Origin: Moniliella sp. 'wahieum'
Taxonomy: Eukaryota; Basidiomycota; Moniliellomycetes; Moniliellales; Moniliellaceae
Assembly: GCA_003971905.1 (NCBI GenBank)
Contig: RSEE01000080.1
Span: 62,001-126,000, forward strand
Direction: 5' to 3'
DNA: 64,000 nt
Position 1 is the first letter of the stretch, and each line of letters begins with the position of its first letter. The position numbers were made by a program, and so were the translations under genes. Positions 47,832 to 59,031 of the stretch are shown in pieces. The notes beneath the pieces are model-generated. The model did not search any database, was not told the origin of the DNA, and worked only from the letters and a program-made list of their open reading frames with translations.

Positions 47832-47915
47832 GGGCGGATAGCTCAGTTGGTAGAGCGCACGCTTCGCATGTTATGCTTCTGTGTGAGGTCTGGGGTTCGA
47901 TTCCCTATTCGTCCA
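47832..47915 (+). tRNA. tRNA-Ala (CGC anticodon) with 11-nt intron
   Basis: Acceptor GGGCGGA pairs with TTCGTCC allowing G-T wobbles; D arm GCTC-AGTTGGTA-GAGC; anticodon stem CACGC/GTGTG; T arm TGGGG-TTCGATT-CCCTA; discriminator A at 47915. The anticodon loop is 18 nt; removing TGTTATGCTTC leaves TTCGCAT with anticodon CGC. Box B (GGTTCGATTCC) is canonical. Confidence 0.92.
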
Positions 47916-48090
47916 AATCTTTTGCAGCCCGACTGGATTTTTTTCTTGTCGGCGGGCGAGTGCCACGCGACGCGAAGTTCGCTTCGCGTCGCTTCGGCTT
48001 GCCTCTGCCCCCCACCGCCGATGGAGCAGCAACGGCACCGCCTCCACATGGCTGCCCGCCGCCCCCGGGCCATTGCCTCGGAGCCCAGAC

Positions 48091-50388
48091 ATGTCCTCGC
48101 CGCCGCCCAGCAAGAAACCCCGCCCCGCCTCCCCGCGCCTGCTCCCCGCGCTCGTTCCAGCACGGCCAGCCCTTCGCCCCCTCCTCTCTCAGCCCGTGCG
48201 TCGCGTGGGACAGAGACGAAGGACGCTGCGCGTCCGGCAAAGGGAAAGGAGACGGACAAAGCGCGTGTACGCGCTCATGTGCTCCCCCACCCGCAGATTC
48301 CGACTCGGATTTGGAGATTGGTCCGCTCCCCGTGCCCGACAAGGCCCAGACCAAGACCAAAGCCAAGGCCAAAGGCATCCTCTCGGTTGGGTGCGCACAC
48401 GACCGAGGCGGGTTCGCTTTCGTTGTTTGGAAGCAAGGTGCCGCACGAATTGGAGCTGACCGCGAGTCCGCTGCGCAAAACTAGACGTCGGTCGCGCTCC
48501 CCACCCAGGGGCAAAGACCCGCACTTCTCTGCGCCTTGCCGCCCCTCCTCACCTTTTCGATCTGTTTCCTCCTGCTCTGTCTCGTCGGACGAAGAAGGGA
48601 TCAAGGAAAGGAGCGGGATGGACGCTCGTACGCGCCGGCTTGCCCAGGACAAGGAGCTGCACGAACCTGATTCATCCTTCTCGGCCAGCCCAAGGTCGCA
48701 GCCGCTGTCGCCCCCCCCCACCTCGCCCATTGCTCCTGGCCTCGATTCCGACGACAAGGTCGCCCAGTCTTCCTTTCAGGAAGGAGATCGTTCTTTCTCA
48801 ACCACAAACCCTGCGCGACCGCGACGCCCCGTGCTCAGCTCAAAAAAATTCAAATCAAGCAGTACGGCGACCTGGCCGGACGGGGGGAAGATATGGCATC
48901 GCAGAATGGGTCCGAGCCGTGCCTATCGGATCATGCGGCCTCGCACTCGCACACGGGATCGCAACCGGCATCCCGACCCGCGTCGCAACCTGCGCCGGAC
49001 CCAGGCTCTACGCTAGCCCCATCCTCTTCTCCGGGAACCAAGGGTAGTGGATCCCAACCCGACCGGGTGCGACCACGACGGCACCAACCGCAACTCAAGA
49101 AAATTCAAATCAAAGAGCGTGCAAGAGTTTATGGACGAGGTGGGCCGGGCCGGGGTGTATCCCCAAGGTCCATCGCATCTCCCCTTGTCGCCCAGCAAGA
49201 CACGGGCGCATCCGGAGGCGCTTGATGCCGAGACTGATGCGCCCGAAGGCGCCGAAGTACCTACCTCGGTCACTGATTTGGCAGTGTGTCCCTTTTGCTC
49301 TCATCCTTTGCCCGAACGCCCGACGCGTGGGCTGCAGCAACTGTTGCAGCCCCTGTTGGACCAGTACCACCGCACCGGCGGCTTTGTCCGAGGCCAACAG
49401 ACGATCGGCGTCTGTCTGCGGCACGAGGACGAGCGGAAGACGGTACCACGTGGGCTGGACCAAGGTTGGCCCACCACGCTGGATACCCAAGCGTTGGTCC
49501 AACGGGTCCAATCGGTTCATTGGGCGTACTTGCTCCAAGTGCTGCAAACGCCTTTGATCAGCACATTTTTCCGTGCGCATACAGAGCGGATCAAAGCGCT
49601 GGGATCGCGCGCGTTTAGTGCGACGGGGCAGATGGATGCAGCGGCGGACCAACGCGCCGGGTACTATGGCGAACGTGGATGGGAAAGCTTGCTCACGCTG
49701 TTTGGTGGAGTTTCTCCCGTCCGCCTCGACGCGCAAGAAACCGACGTTCGAACACTTTCCCGGCGAGACGGACGACGAGGAGGAAGACCAAGGGGCGACG
49801 AAACCGGTGGTGGACGCCAAGCGGATCGCGCCATTGACACCAACGTTGTTTATTCACTCGGTGTTGATGCCCGAGCTGATTGTCAGTCTGTTGCAGGAAG
49901 ACTTGCGCCAGCGCGGCCGCACCGGTTCGGTAGAGGAGGCGATTGCGTTGAGGGACGAGAGTACGCGGTATGGTGCGGCCCTGTTTCCTGTCGACGATAA
50001 GATGGCGATTGATCCCGACGCCGTTGATCGCTTGCGCCGTGGTCTGTCCGAGGTCTGCCCGACAAGAGTGCAGGACGGATGGGCTCGGTTGTTGCCCTCG
50101 CAACGGCCAACCAAGGCAGGTCCCAAAGCCCGTTCACCCTCTGCTCCCATCCCGTTCAGCGCAAACCAAGTACCAAGGCGATCAAAGGCCGGACCTCTGG
50201 CGGTGCGCCGCAGACCACACTCAATTTTATGTTACAACAACGACAGCACTGATTCCTCCCCCATTTTCCCCTCCTTTTCTTCATGCATGTTTTGGCGCGC
50301 AGGACAGTGGGTGGTAGCAGGGGGGCATAGATTAGGCAAAGCAACGGGGTACTACAGCGGAGCAAATGAGGGGGGCAAATGTCAATAA
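48091..50388 (+). CDS. RTC4: Rtc4-like protein (restriction of telomere capping 4 domain)
   Basis: RTC4-domain protein, named from a yeast gene linked to telomere capping; molecular role unknown. The start at 48091 (MSSPPPSKKPRPASPRLLPA) is preferred; another ATG lies at 48021 in a different frame. The N-terminal half is disordered and Ser/Pro/Lys-rich (LGAHTTEAGSLSLFGSKVPH, KTRRRSRSPPRGKDPHFSAP). The conserved domain begins with the zinc-like CPFCSHPLPERP, then QQTIGVCLRHEDERKTVPRG, GWPTTLD, IKALGSRAFSATGQMDAAAD, QRAGYYGERGWE, and after a step LTPTLFIHSVLMPELIVSLL and LRDESTRYGAALFPVDD. That ordered set is diagnostic of the family. Frame steps occur near 48380, 48880, 49075 and 49720. The tail after 50060 is poorly constrained, so the stop is provisional. 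Confidence 0.82.
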
Positions 50389-50723
50389 TAGCGCGAGGGC
50401 CGTTGATGCAACGGGCCATACGAGGCAAAAGCAGGGAGATGGGCGGGCGGCGGCCGGGCGCTGATGGCCATACTTGGTTGAACAGAGACAACCGAGTTGC
50501 CTTGGGAGCTGCCAGCTGTGCTGGGGGAAACGGATTGGGCAAGTCGAGTGCCGACGCTGCTCGCGCCGCGCGCTCGGGCCCGACGCTCCCGCCAGGCCGG
50601 GCACCCGACCAGATCTTGGCCCTGGCCTCGGACCGGGCACGAGATGGCCTTGCCCGGCTCCGGAGGTTTGCGGGGGACGGGGTCGTGCCGGCGTGCCGGC
50701 TTGGGCTCGCGGTTGCCCCGCCG

Positions 50724-52285
50724 CTAGGGAGCGGACAAGCGAAGGTGGCGACGCCTGCGGCGGCTCTGACACGGTCGTCCGTCCGCCCCGCACCAGCGGG
50801 GGCGTGGGGTAGGCCGGTGCGGTAGCACGGGACAATTTGGTGCCCAGCTGGGACGGGACGTAGGGCGACGAGGCAGGGTGCGATGCAGAGCTATGTCCGG
50901 GCAGCGGAGCAGGGTGTACTCGGGATGCGAATGCGTCGGTCCCAGCAGGCCGGGCCGCTGGGAAGCCGGAGGGCGAAGGGCCGGTGCGTGAGACAGTACG
51001 AGGAGAGGGGGCGTCCATGCGCGACGAGACGGTGCGGCGGGACGCGGTGCCGAGGCGGGAGCCAATGCCCATTCGGGAAGTGGAGTGGCCCACGGGGAGG
51101 ATGGGCCGGTGCGGGATGATGTACCCATGCGGGAAAAGGCCGGGCGAGAGGCAGTGCCAGCACTGGACTCCCAGGTGGACAGGGGCGCGACTTGCGAGTC
51201 GGCGGTTTCGGGCTTGGGCTCGAGATGGGCTAGGTGCATGTTGCCATCGTGGTAGGCGACCTGGCGCAACGGGCTCGAGGTGGTTCGGTGCGAAAGGTAA
51301 CTGGACGGATGGGAGGGCTGGGAGGGCTGAGACGGTTGGGAAGACGGAGCGCCCAGTCCCGAAGGAAGCGATCCCGACCGACGCCCATCGTGCATCGCAC
51401 CGAGGGAGGAAGGCAAGTGGGGGGTGGGGGGAAGCGTCTGTTCGCTCCTCGCCGGGGGAGCAACCTGAGGCGCAGCGAGGGCGTTGGTCGATACCGACGA
51501 GGAGAAGGAGCTTGGCAGAGCCGATGGCGGTGGTTCCATCTGGGCCCCAACTCCGGCCATGCTGACGGTCCGGGGGCGCGGTCATTAGCATAGGCCTGGA
51601 CGCGCTCTTCCCACACTGCTTCCCCCCTCTTGGACTGGTCCGTCCCCTTGCCGCTTGCGCTTACACTTCCGGTGCCGGTGCCACGGGTGTGGGACGACTT
51701 CTGCTCCGACTGGGTGCGCAGCGCCTCCGATCCGGGCCGGTCCGAAGGGCGGGCAGGAGGCGGCTGGGAGGCAGAACGAGTCGAAAGTTCGGGGAGGTAG
51801 GTAAACGTGTCGGTGGACAAGTCCGCCGCACCTCCACGGCTCATCACCTCACCCTCGCCGAGTAGCGCATGGCGCAGCTCGCGCTCGTACGGGTCCTGGG
51901 GCTGCTCCTGCATTTCCGGCCGCGCAGCACGAGGGAAGGGCCCGGAAAAGTGGTGCGGCCCTGGCCCAAGAGGCGGGATGCCTGGAGGCTCGGCATCCGG
52001 GATGGGGAGGTGGCGCTTGGACCGGCGGCGGTAGATGAGCAAGCCGACGCCAGCGCCGACGAGAAGGAAGGACGACGATGAGCGCAGCCCAGGCAGGGTT
52101 GAAGCTGGGCTTGCTGGGCTTGTTGGCGTCGGAGGATGGGGCGGCGGGCGCGCCGCGGGGGCGAGCACGGCGTCGGCCAGGAGGGGCGGAGAGGTCATGC
52201 CCAGCGGGGGCTGGCGGGGCGGTGGGAGGGAAGACGGTGTGGGGACGGGCGGGCGGGGGATGCGCAGCCGGGGTGGGCGGTGCAT
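50724..52285 (-). CDS. Single-pass membrane protein with long Ser/Pro-rich tail, function unknown
   Basis: Function not recognised. The ATG at 52285 (MHRPPRLRIPRPPVPTPSSL) opens a Pro-rich segment. A membrane helix is clear once two frame steps near 52080 are allowed: FNPAWAALIVVLLLVGAGVG with LLIYRRRSKR just inside, a stop-transfer pattern. The cytosolic tail has PYERELRHALLGEGEVMSRG, DLSTDTFTYLPELSTRSASQ and VWEERVQAYANDRAPG, then a very long Ser/Pro region with tyrosines. The basic cluster after the helix predicts the tail is cytosolic. I give the stop at 50724 in the last frame that looks coding, but similar composition continues in other frames to about 50400, where it would overlap the Rtc4 gene tail-to-tail. 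Confidence 0.55.
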
Positions 52286-54411
52286 GTTGAGCTACGTTCT
52301 TTGTCGCCAGCAGCCATGTCTCGGCGCCCCAGGCGGCGCTGGGGGGCAGTGTGTGCGGGGCAACCCTACTCGCGCTCTCTTTTGTCTCTCTCGGCCTCGC
52401 GCGGCACGGCGCCTGTGGGGGGAATGCTCGAAAGGGTCCAGATGGGCTCAGTGCCAGATGTGATATGATACCTTTAATAGTCGATCATCGATCATCGACC
52501 AGCCCATGGTACACGGAGCACTGCTTCTCAGCACGTCTCTCCTCCTCAATTTCCCAACATGGTTGGAAACCACCCATTCTTTGTTGGCGAATTCCTGGAG
52601 ACATGGTCCGCCTCTCCATCCTGAAACCATCCAATGCCCCGAGCCCTATCCACCGGGAGTCCATACGCTTCGGTTCCTCCATCCCTTCAGCTGTGGAGAA
52701 TCAGCTCTGGGATTGCGCATCGTGGCGTGTCTTTTCATTGCTTGCGGTTAACAACATGTGTCCCAACTCTGAACGACGACATCTATCGTTTGCACTGGCC
52801 ATGAAAGAGACACGGCTTGCTAGAGTGTGGAAATGGAGGCCAACCCAAACTTGGTTCTCGCCAAGCTATGCGCTTGGGCCCACATCAGACGAGGACGATT
52901 GCCTATATTCGCGTGGAGTTGAACTTCAACGCACAGCTAGTGCACCCGCAGCCAACAGCGCACATAGCATCCGTCGCACTCCTCCGTCGAATCTCGCGAG
53001 TAAATGGTGCTCTGGCGCCCAATTTCCACACCTCGTTGGAATACAAGCGTATCATGTTCCATCACGTTGAGCTCTTCTTTCAGCGTGTGCAGTGGGGGGC
53101 CCTTGGATTGCGGCATGTGTAGAAGTGTTGATCGAGTAATATTTGACATCTCCACTGACGATGGCCCCATGAACGTGGGGCAAAATGTACGAATCGAAGA
53201 GTGACATAGTAGCAGGAGTCGATGAAATGCACAGGCGTGTATGAGCGTATGCGTGTAGCTTAAAAGGTTTGCGTGCTTTCAAGGGGGTCCACTTCACCGT
53301 ACACTCGATGAACAGTAGGCAGAAGAGAGCGTCGCTCTCCACTGCAACCCACCTACCTCTTCTCTTTTCAATTAGCACCCGTATAGCTGTGCCTTGGGTC
53401 GGGGTACAGCCGCGACACAGCAAGGCCCTCTGCGGATGAGAGGCCTTCAGTTACGATATTGCCGCCACACTGGAGCATGGCCTGTCACGGCCGGAGCAGA
53501 TGATTGTCCGAACCCTTCCTTTGCGTAACTTTGTTCCTTCTCCTGGTTCCCCACATGCGTGCCCAGGACCACCCAACGACATCTTCACTAATTCCGCTGA
53601 TACCGTGGTGGCGCGTGTGGGTGCGCGATACAGAACGACCTACTGTACATAGTAGCTTGCCCGACCTTGTTCCAGAGTCTGACGAAGGCAAGATTGTCAG
53701 GTGGGACAAATTGTGCTCTGAAAACTTGCGCCTTATTGGCCAGGTGCACAGGAATAAGCTGTCCTTACTACAGCTACCACAACCGTCTACAGAGCCCTAC
53801 TACCACTACGTGCAGCCTCTGGCAGCCAACACGGGTTGAAGGTGGGAAAAGAACAAGGACAAGGAAGATCAAGTTGGAATCCATAGACAATGAGACCCGG
53901 AACAAGCAAACAGTAGGCAGGGCCTTGGCAAGGACAATAAAACCGGACCGAGGGCCGCGGGTAGCAAAACATGGGCACATGAAGTGGATGGAACCGGTAG
54001 CAGATTGGACAAAAGTGGGCAAACCCGTCGAGGGCCAATGGGCGGGACAAAATCTGAGAAAGAGAGAAATGGCACAGCGTACTCAAAACGAAGATATGCA
54101 GAAGTAAGAACAGAGATAGAGATGCGGGCGGAAGCTTGGATGAGGTCAAGAGGAGCCAAAGTGCCGGCCAAGATCAAACATGAGCGATGGTCACCGAAGG
54201 AAGAGAGAGACAAACAGCGAAGCGGGGAAAAAGAAGTTTGAAGGCCCAGACGTAGAGTGCCGGTGCAGGCAGGGCAGTGCCGGGGCAGTGCCGGGGCAAG
54301 GCAGGTGCAGGGCGGGGCAGGGAAGGCACAAGATTCCGCAGTGGTAAACAATCACGAGAGAAAAGAAAACAGAAGCATATGGGCTGGGTGGGTTTTGTGG
54401 CAGAAACAAGC
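52286..54411. other. Long gene-poor region
   Basis: 2,126 bp with lower GC than its neighbours and no supported gene. It contains the second copy of the 17-bp TCGATCATCGATC motif (52481-52497). ORFs of 60-110 codons near 52506, 52817 and 53504 have no recognisable domain. Repeated GGGCAGTGCC-type units occur near 54268-54300. Confidence 0.5.
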
Positions 54412-55496
54412 TCACGGGTAAATGTACAGTGGCGAGCAGGGCTCGGACGAGGTCAGGGTAGGCGAGTCGGAGAGGGGGGGGGAAGAGGAGGAAAGGGAGG
54501 AGAGGCTGCATGAGCCAGAGGAGCGGAGGTACTTCTTCTTCCTCTCCTGCCACCAAGGCCGGGCAGGGCGACGGAGCGAGGCCAGGACGTCAAGGAGCAG
54601 GGGCAGATGGCCCGCCAAGTCGGGAAGGCTGTGTGCCATCTCCTCCACCTGGTCGAGGAACCCATCCCATTCCTCGGGGCGCGGGAGAAGGTCGTACTGC
54701 ATCAGTTGCAGCGCCGTGCGTTCCAATTGCGCCAACTCCATCTTCATCCCCACCTCTTCCCACGTCTTGGTGTGAAAGGGGTGGTCATCCAGCACCTTAT
54801 TGGCCAATGTCAGGCCCACGAGGAAGAGGCGGTAGGGCGTCGCACCCGGTACAAGGAAGCGGGAAGCAAATTCGTCTTTGGAACAGGATCGTATCGTCTC
54901 CGTCTCGCCGTCGGTTGGCGATCCGGATCGGACTCGGAAGTGGCAGGGCAGGAGAGGAGGTGGAGCCACTTGGCACCGTAAAAGAGGGCAAGGAAGAGGG
55001 TATTGGGGGTGACGGTAGGCTGCGCCAGTACCTTGGCGACAAAGGCGGTGAAGTGGTGCTCGCCAGCGGCATGACGTTGGTCCATCTCACACAGTGGGGC
55101 AGACACCTTGGCCTGGGCGGGGAGACAGCCTCCGTCTCGAGGGAGGGGAAAGATGGAGGACACCTGGGCACGAACTGACCTCCTGGGCGGATCGGCGTTG
55201 GATCTGTTGGCTGAGGCGGAGGAAGAGGGCGCTGGCAGGCCAAGTGAGATGCTGGGCGGGCGAGGCCGGGGGCGGGGGTGGTGGGGCAGGCACGAGGCTG
55301 GGCCAGGCATAGGCGGGGACAGCGGGGTAGGCATAGGCCGGATAGTAGGGGAAGGGGGGGTTGGGGGGGTAGGCCGGGTAGGTCGGATAAGCGGATAGGC
55401 GGGATAGGAGGGATAGGTGCGGTAGGCAGAGTAGGCCATGTAGCCCGGGTAGCCCAGAGGGCATGGGTAGGAGGGGTAGTAGTACCCCACGCTCAT
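54412..55496 (-). CDS. Pho80/Pcl-type cyclin
   Basis: Cyclin of the kind that partners Pho85-type CDKs. Start MSVGYYYPSYPCPLGYPGYM at 55496, though Pro-rich sequence is open further upstream. The N-terminal part is Tyr/Pro-rich (AYRTYPSYPAYPL). The cyclin fold begins HHFTAFVAKVLAQPTVTPNT, then LFLALFYGAKWLHLL, and after a step FLVGLTLANKVLDDHPFHTK, TWEEVGMKMELAQLERTALQ and LMQYDLLPRPEEW. The order LxxxLxxANKxLxDxxxxxKTW..E...L...EW is characteristic of Pcl cyclins. A Ser-rich tail ends in PLYIYP and TGA at 54412-54414. Frame steps are needed near 55180-55010 and 54920. Four CACGTG sites lie upstream. Confidence 0.75.
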
Positions 55497-55546
55497 CCCG
55501 CCCGGGCGGTCGCAGTGGCAGGGGTGCTGGAGCTGGCGCGGGCCGC

Positions 55547-55790
55547 CGCCGGAAGGATGGGAGGGGTGGGGGGATGGGAAGGATGAGAGGAATGAGAGAG
55601 ATGAGAGGGATGGGAGGGATGAGAGGAATGAGATCTGAGAGGGATGGGAGGATGAGAGGGATTGATAAGGATGGGAAGGATGGGAAGAACGGGTAGGATG
55701 GAAGAACGAGTGGATGGGGAAGGATGGGAACGAGAAGGATGGGAAGAACGGGAAGAATGGGCAGGACGGAGGGACAGGAGTGTTGGGGTT
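55547..55790 (+). repeat. Imperfect GGGATGRGA-type minisatellite
   Basis: Purine-rich units of 9-15 bp built on GGGATGGGA, GGATGAGAG and GGGAAGAACG. On the minus strand all frames are open and read Pro/Leu/Ile/Ser, so an ORF there is not evidence of a gene. Confidence 0.8.
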
Positions 55791-56151
55791 GTTTCGGGTG
55801 GGGAGGCAAGACAGGCGAATAGGGTCTGGCCGGGTGCGGGTTGTGACTGGGAGGGCAGATTTCACACACACGCCTGCGTCCTGCCGCGGCGTGCCTGGAG
55901 AAGACTGTGAAAAAAAAACGGCGAGGCAGAAAGTTTCAAGCGCCCGTGCGCCAGAGGCACCGTGCCAGGAACGAACGAACAACCGCACACACTGCCCCTG
56001 CGCCCCTGCTCCACCGGGCACCCGCCGGCACCCGACGACACTGGGCCGCTGCGGTCCCTGGCGTTCCCCTGTTTCTGGCACGTGTCTGCATGCAACGTTC
56101 AAATTGCAACTCTGGCCTCTTGCAACCAGCCCACCCCTTGGCCTTCCGCAT

Positions 56152-56175
56152 CACGTGCATCACGTGCATCACGTG
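56152..56175 (+). promoter_or_regulatory. Three CACGTG E-boxes at 9-bp spacing
   Basis: CACGTG at 56152, 56161 and 56170, in a TCACGTGCA repeat, with a fourth at 56079. CACGTG is the core site of fungal bHLH factors (Cbf1, Pho4 and sterol/glycolysis regulators). The array is about 660 bp upstream of the cyclin ATG. Confidence 0.55.
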
Positions 56176-56246
56176 CTCTTCCAGGTCAACTCGCCGATCC
56201 CACCACTCATATTCAACTTTCAACGTCCAACTTAAAGCTTAACCAT

Positions 56247-57511
56247 TCAACGTTCAACTGAACATTCAAATCGCCGCAGCCTGCACGTGAGCCTCACAGG
56301 GGGATGCATGATGTCACATGCCCCCCGCGTGGCTAGCGCAACCGAGACGACCTCCGACGGCCGGGGGGTGAGGGTGGGGCAGGGCGCTTCGCCTCTGCGC
56401 TCGTGCGTGACGTCCGCTGTCTCTTGGACGCTCGCGGCGGCCGCACTCTCTTTCTCGCCTCCGTCAACGTCCGCGTCGGCGTCGACGCCGGAACCACGGC
56501 GGGTGGGCAGCGAGCGGCGGGGACGTTGCGTGCCCGTCGGTGGGCTGGATGTACCAGAGATAGACGCGTCGGTGGACAGAGGTGCAGGCTCTGCATTTGC
56601 ATTCTCGGGAGCAAGAGGTGGGTCGGCAGGTAGATCGGGCGACGGTTGTGGATCCTCCTTCGTCTCCTCCTTTGTCTCCTCCTTTGTCTCCTCCATCGCC
56701 TCGTGTGGTTGTACCGGCGCAGGCGGGCCGTCGGCTCCTGGCAGTCCTTCCTCCGTACCTGAGGCGGGCGGGGAATCACCTGGGGCAACTGCATCGTGCA
56801 TTTGCGCATCGGGCGCATCAGCCTCACGGGTGCAGACGGCTGGGCACGGGATGCATCCATCGAAACATCATCATTGTCCTTCTTGTTCGGGTCGGCGTCG
56901 CTTGGCTTTGGTTCCGTCGTTTTGGAAAGGGACGGGCAGGGCTCGTCTGTGGGGCAGAGGTCAGACCCGATAGCTCTTCTCCCACCATGTCCACATGGTC
57001 ATGATCTTCCTTTGTCGCTGGTTCCACCCCTTGATCCGACGGCTGGTCTAGGTTCTGGTACCTCGGTTAGTCCTGCTCCCCCTTTTTCCAACCTTGCGGA
57101 ACGTACTTTGTGAAGCGATGCGCGTGCACGGCTACGTGCCCACTCTGTGTCCGGCAGCATCTGGCGCAACTTGGGCGTGGTGAAGACTTTGGTTTCGCCG
57201 GCCTCGATCGAGGTGCGGAAGAGTTGGTTTTTGATGCCGGAGAGAATGCCCTCGTTGATCAGGCACGCTGCCTCGTCGCCCTCGGTAGGCTTTCTTCCTT
57301 TCTCTTCTCCACTGGCGCGCTGCTCCAGGGATAGGCGCCAGCACATACGCCCGGATCTCGCGGCTGCTCACACCACGCGCAATCGTCTCCCGGCTCTGGC
57401 TCAGCGCGCCCGTGACGAGGCACAGACCCGAGGGCCGCTCGTGGCTCGGACCATAGAAGGGCGCCAGGGGGGGGGCGCGTCGGGGGCGGGCGAAGCGGCG
57501 GGGCGCGACAT
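56247..57511 (-). CDS. Unknown conserved-looking protein
   Basis: Function not recognised. The ATG at 57511 gives MSRPAASPAPDAPPP, then after a frame step LAPFYGPSHERPSGLCLVTG and ALSQSRETIARGVSSREIRA. A GTATGT donor follows near 57350; the next part reads EGDEAACLINEGILSGIKNQ, LFRTSIEAGETKVFTTPKLR and QMLPDTEWARSRARASLHKV, a compact helical segment that looks like a folded domain. After frame steps near 57010 and 56830 the C-terminal half is acidic and disordered: MEETKEETKEETKEDPQPSP, GSGVDADADVDGGEKESAAA. Stop at 56247-56249, within TTGAAC-rich sequence. The folded segment plus intron supports a real gene of about 400 residues. Confidence 0.6.
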
Positions 57512-57901
57512 GGCGCGAGGCAGCCGAGCCAACAGCGATGGTCGCAGCTGGGTTGGACGGCGATCGAACACCCGCCCGTGACGCGTCACGCTCCTGGCGC
57601 TCGTCCACTGCGCAACCCTCGGCCGAGGCTGAGCCTGCCCGGACCAGCGGGGGGGGATCACCGATTTCTGGTCGATGACCGTGGCGAGTCCTCCCGACTA
57701 GTAGCTAGTAGCGTCGGCCTGCAGCCTCACAGTTGCGATCTCAGACATGCTTACATCCCGCCAGCCCATTCCGCCAGCCCACTGTCCTCTCTCCTGCCTG
57801 CCCACACGCTCGGCTGTGGTCAGATCTCTACCGCTGCTGCTCCCATTCCACTCGCCCCGCCGCACCATCTGCTTCGGCCCCGAGAAATCAATGCATTCCC
57901 C
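57512..57901. other. Intergenic, upstream of the unknown gene and downstream of RPN10
   Basis: 390 bp with both neighbours on the minus strand. No gene is seen. Confidence 0.45.
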
Positions 57902-59031
57902 TCAGGCCTTCTTGTCTGGCTCTTGCTGCTCCTGCCTCATCGCAATCGCCTTGGAGATGGCCTCGTCCTCATCCATCTCCTCGTCCTCGTCCTCGCCCCG
58001 TGCGCTTCCTCCTCTTTGTTTGAACTCTCGTCTTTGGCCTCGGACATGGCTGCATCGCCTCGCCGCTCTTGGACAGCGCCAGCGCCTTTTGCAGCATCGC
58101 CTCCTCGTCTTCCTCGTCCTCCGCCTCGCCCCCCGCCTGTGCTCCTTGTGGTGGTGGACCCGACGCTTCCTCCCGCACGGCCTCCAGATTGGCCGTCGCG
58201 GGCGCCGCCTGGGCCGCGGCACGCTGGCGCGCCTCCTCCTCCTCGAGCGACATGCGCAATGCCTAGTCTCACGTTAGCAGCTGTGCCCGTCGCAGCGGGA
58301 AAAAGAAGACGTACCATTGCGAGGTCAGGGTCGTTAGCAAAGTCCGCCTCGCCAAAGGAGGGCCGCCCGCGTCGCCGGAACCAAACTCTTCTTCCAAAAT
58401 GGGCGAGGCGCGGAGCACATCCGACACGAGCGAGCCCGTGCCGGGCGGGATGGAAATGTAGTGGGACGAGTCGGACGCGTTGACAGCCTCGACAAACGCA
58501 GCCAACTTGCTCTCGTTCGCCTCTACCTCTCCCATCGACACCACATCTACCGCCACATTGTTCTTCTTGAGTTTCTTGCCCAGCCGGACCAGCTGGTCTT
58601 GCGCTTCGGCCAAGGGCGAGCCGATAAACACAAGGATCCTCTGTCGCTGGTTCTTGTTTTCGCGGTGCTTGAGCGCCAGCTGCGCAATGTTCACCGCCGT
58701 ACTAAGTTGGTGGCGCCTTCGAGCTTGGCATCGTGCAAGCCAGCCAGGATCTGGCCAATGTCCTTGGTCCGGGTCACCAGCACCTCGGGGCTGGTGCCCG
58801 CCATGGTCATCACCCCCACCTCGTTTTCCGGGTTGGAGTTGACCTTGGCAAAGAAGACGACGCCCGCTGCATCGGCTTGGGCCTCCCACCGTGTCGGCTG
58901 GTAGTCGCCATTGCGCATAAACTCGCTATTGTCCACCCTGCAAGCAGCGCATCCCCAGTCCCCGTCAGCACCAGCGCATCCAGCAGGCGGCACGGCAAGA
59001 CTTACACCATCATCGTCGCTTCGAGTGGCAT
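57902..59031 (-). CDS. RPN10: 26S proteasome ubiquitin receptor Rpn10 (VWA plus UIM)
   Basis: Rpn10 joins lid and base of the 19S regulatory particle and binds ubiquitin chains. Exon 1 (59031-59006) gives MPLEATMM; a 68-nt intron (58938-59005, GTAAGT to TTGCAG) splits a Val codon; exon 2 continues VVDNSEFMRNGDYQPTRWEA. The VWA domain shows VGVMTMAGTSPEVLVTRTKD, NIAQLALKHRENKNQRQRIL, VFIGSPLAEA, LKKNNVAVDVVSMGEVEANE and SHYISIPPG. A second intron (58263-58314, 52 nt, GTACGT to ACTAG) joins DPDLAM to ALRMSLEEEEARQ, the first UIM. A second UIM-like helix follows (EEAMLQKALALSKS), and possibly a third (EAISKAIAMRQEQ) before TGA 57902-57904. Frame steps occur near 58695, 58360 and 58040. Its promoter is shared with POP2. 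Confidence 0.94.

Larger units (their letters stand above)
55497..56246. promoter_or_regulatory. Upstream region of the cyclin gene with minisatellite and CACGTG sites
   Basis: 750 bp. From 55547 to about 55790 it is GGGATGAGA/GGGATGGGA-type repeat. From 56079 to 56175 it holds four CACGTG palindromes. TTGAAC/GTTCAA fragments (56215-56270) mark the end of the next gene. Confidence 0.5.

Noticed and set aside
53504-53839. 111-codon ORF with a signal-peptide-like start
   Set aside because: It begins at TTG, not ATG, has no conserved sequence and lies in a gene-poor region.
55087-55869. 260-codon minus-strand ORF through the GGGATGAGA repeat
   Set aside because: The repeat is open in all minus-strand frames and yields Pro/Leu/Ile-rich low-complexity sequence, so openness is not evidence.
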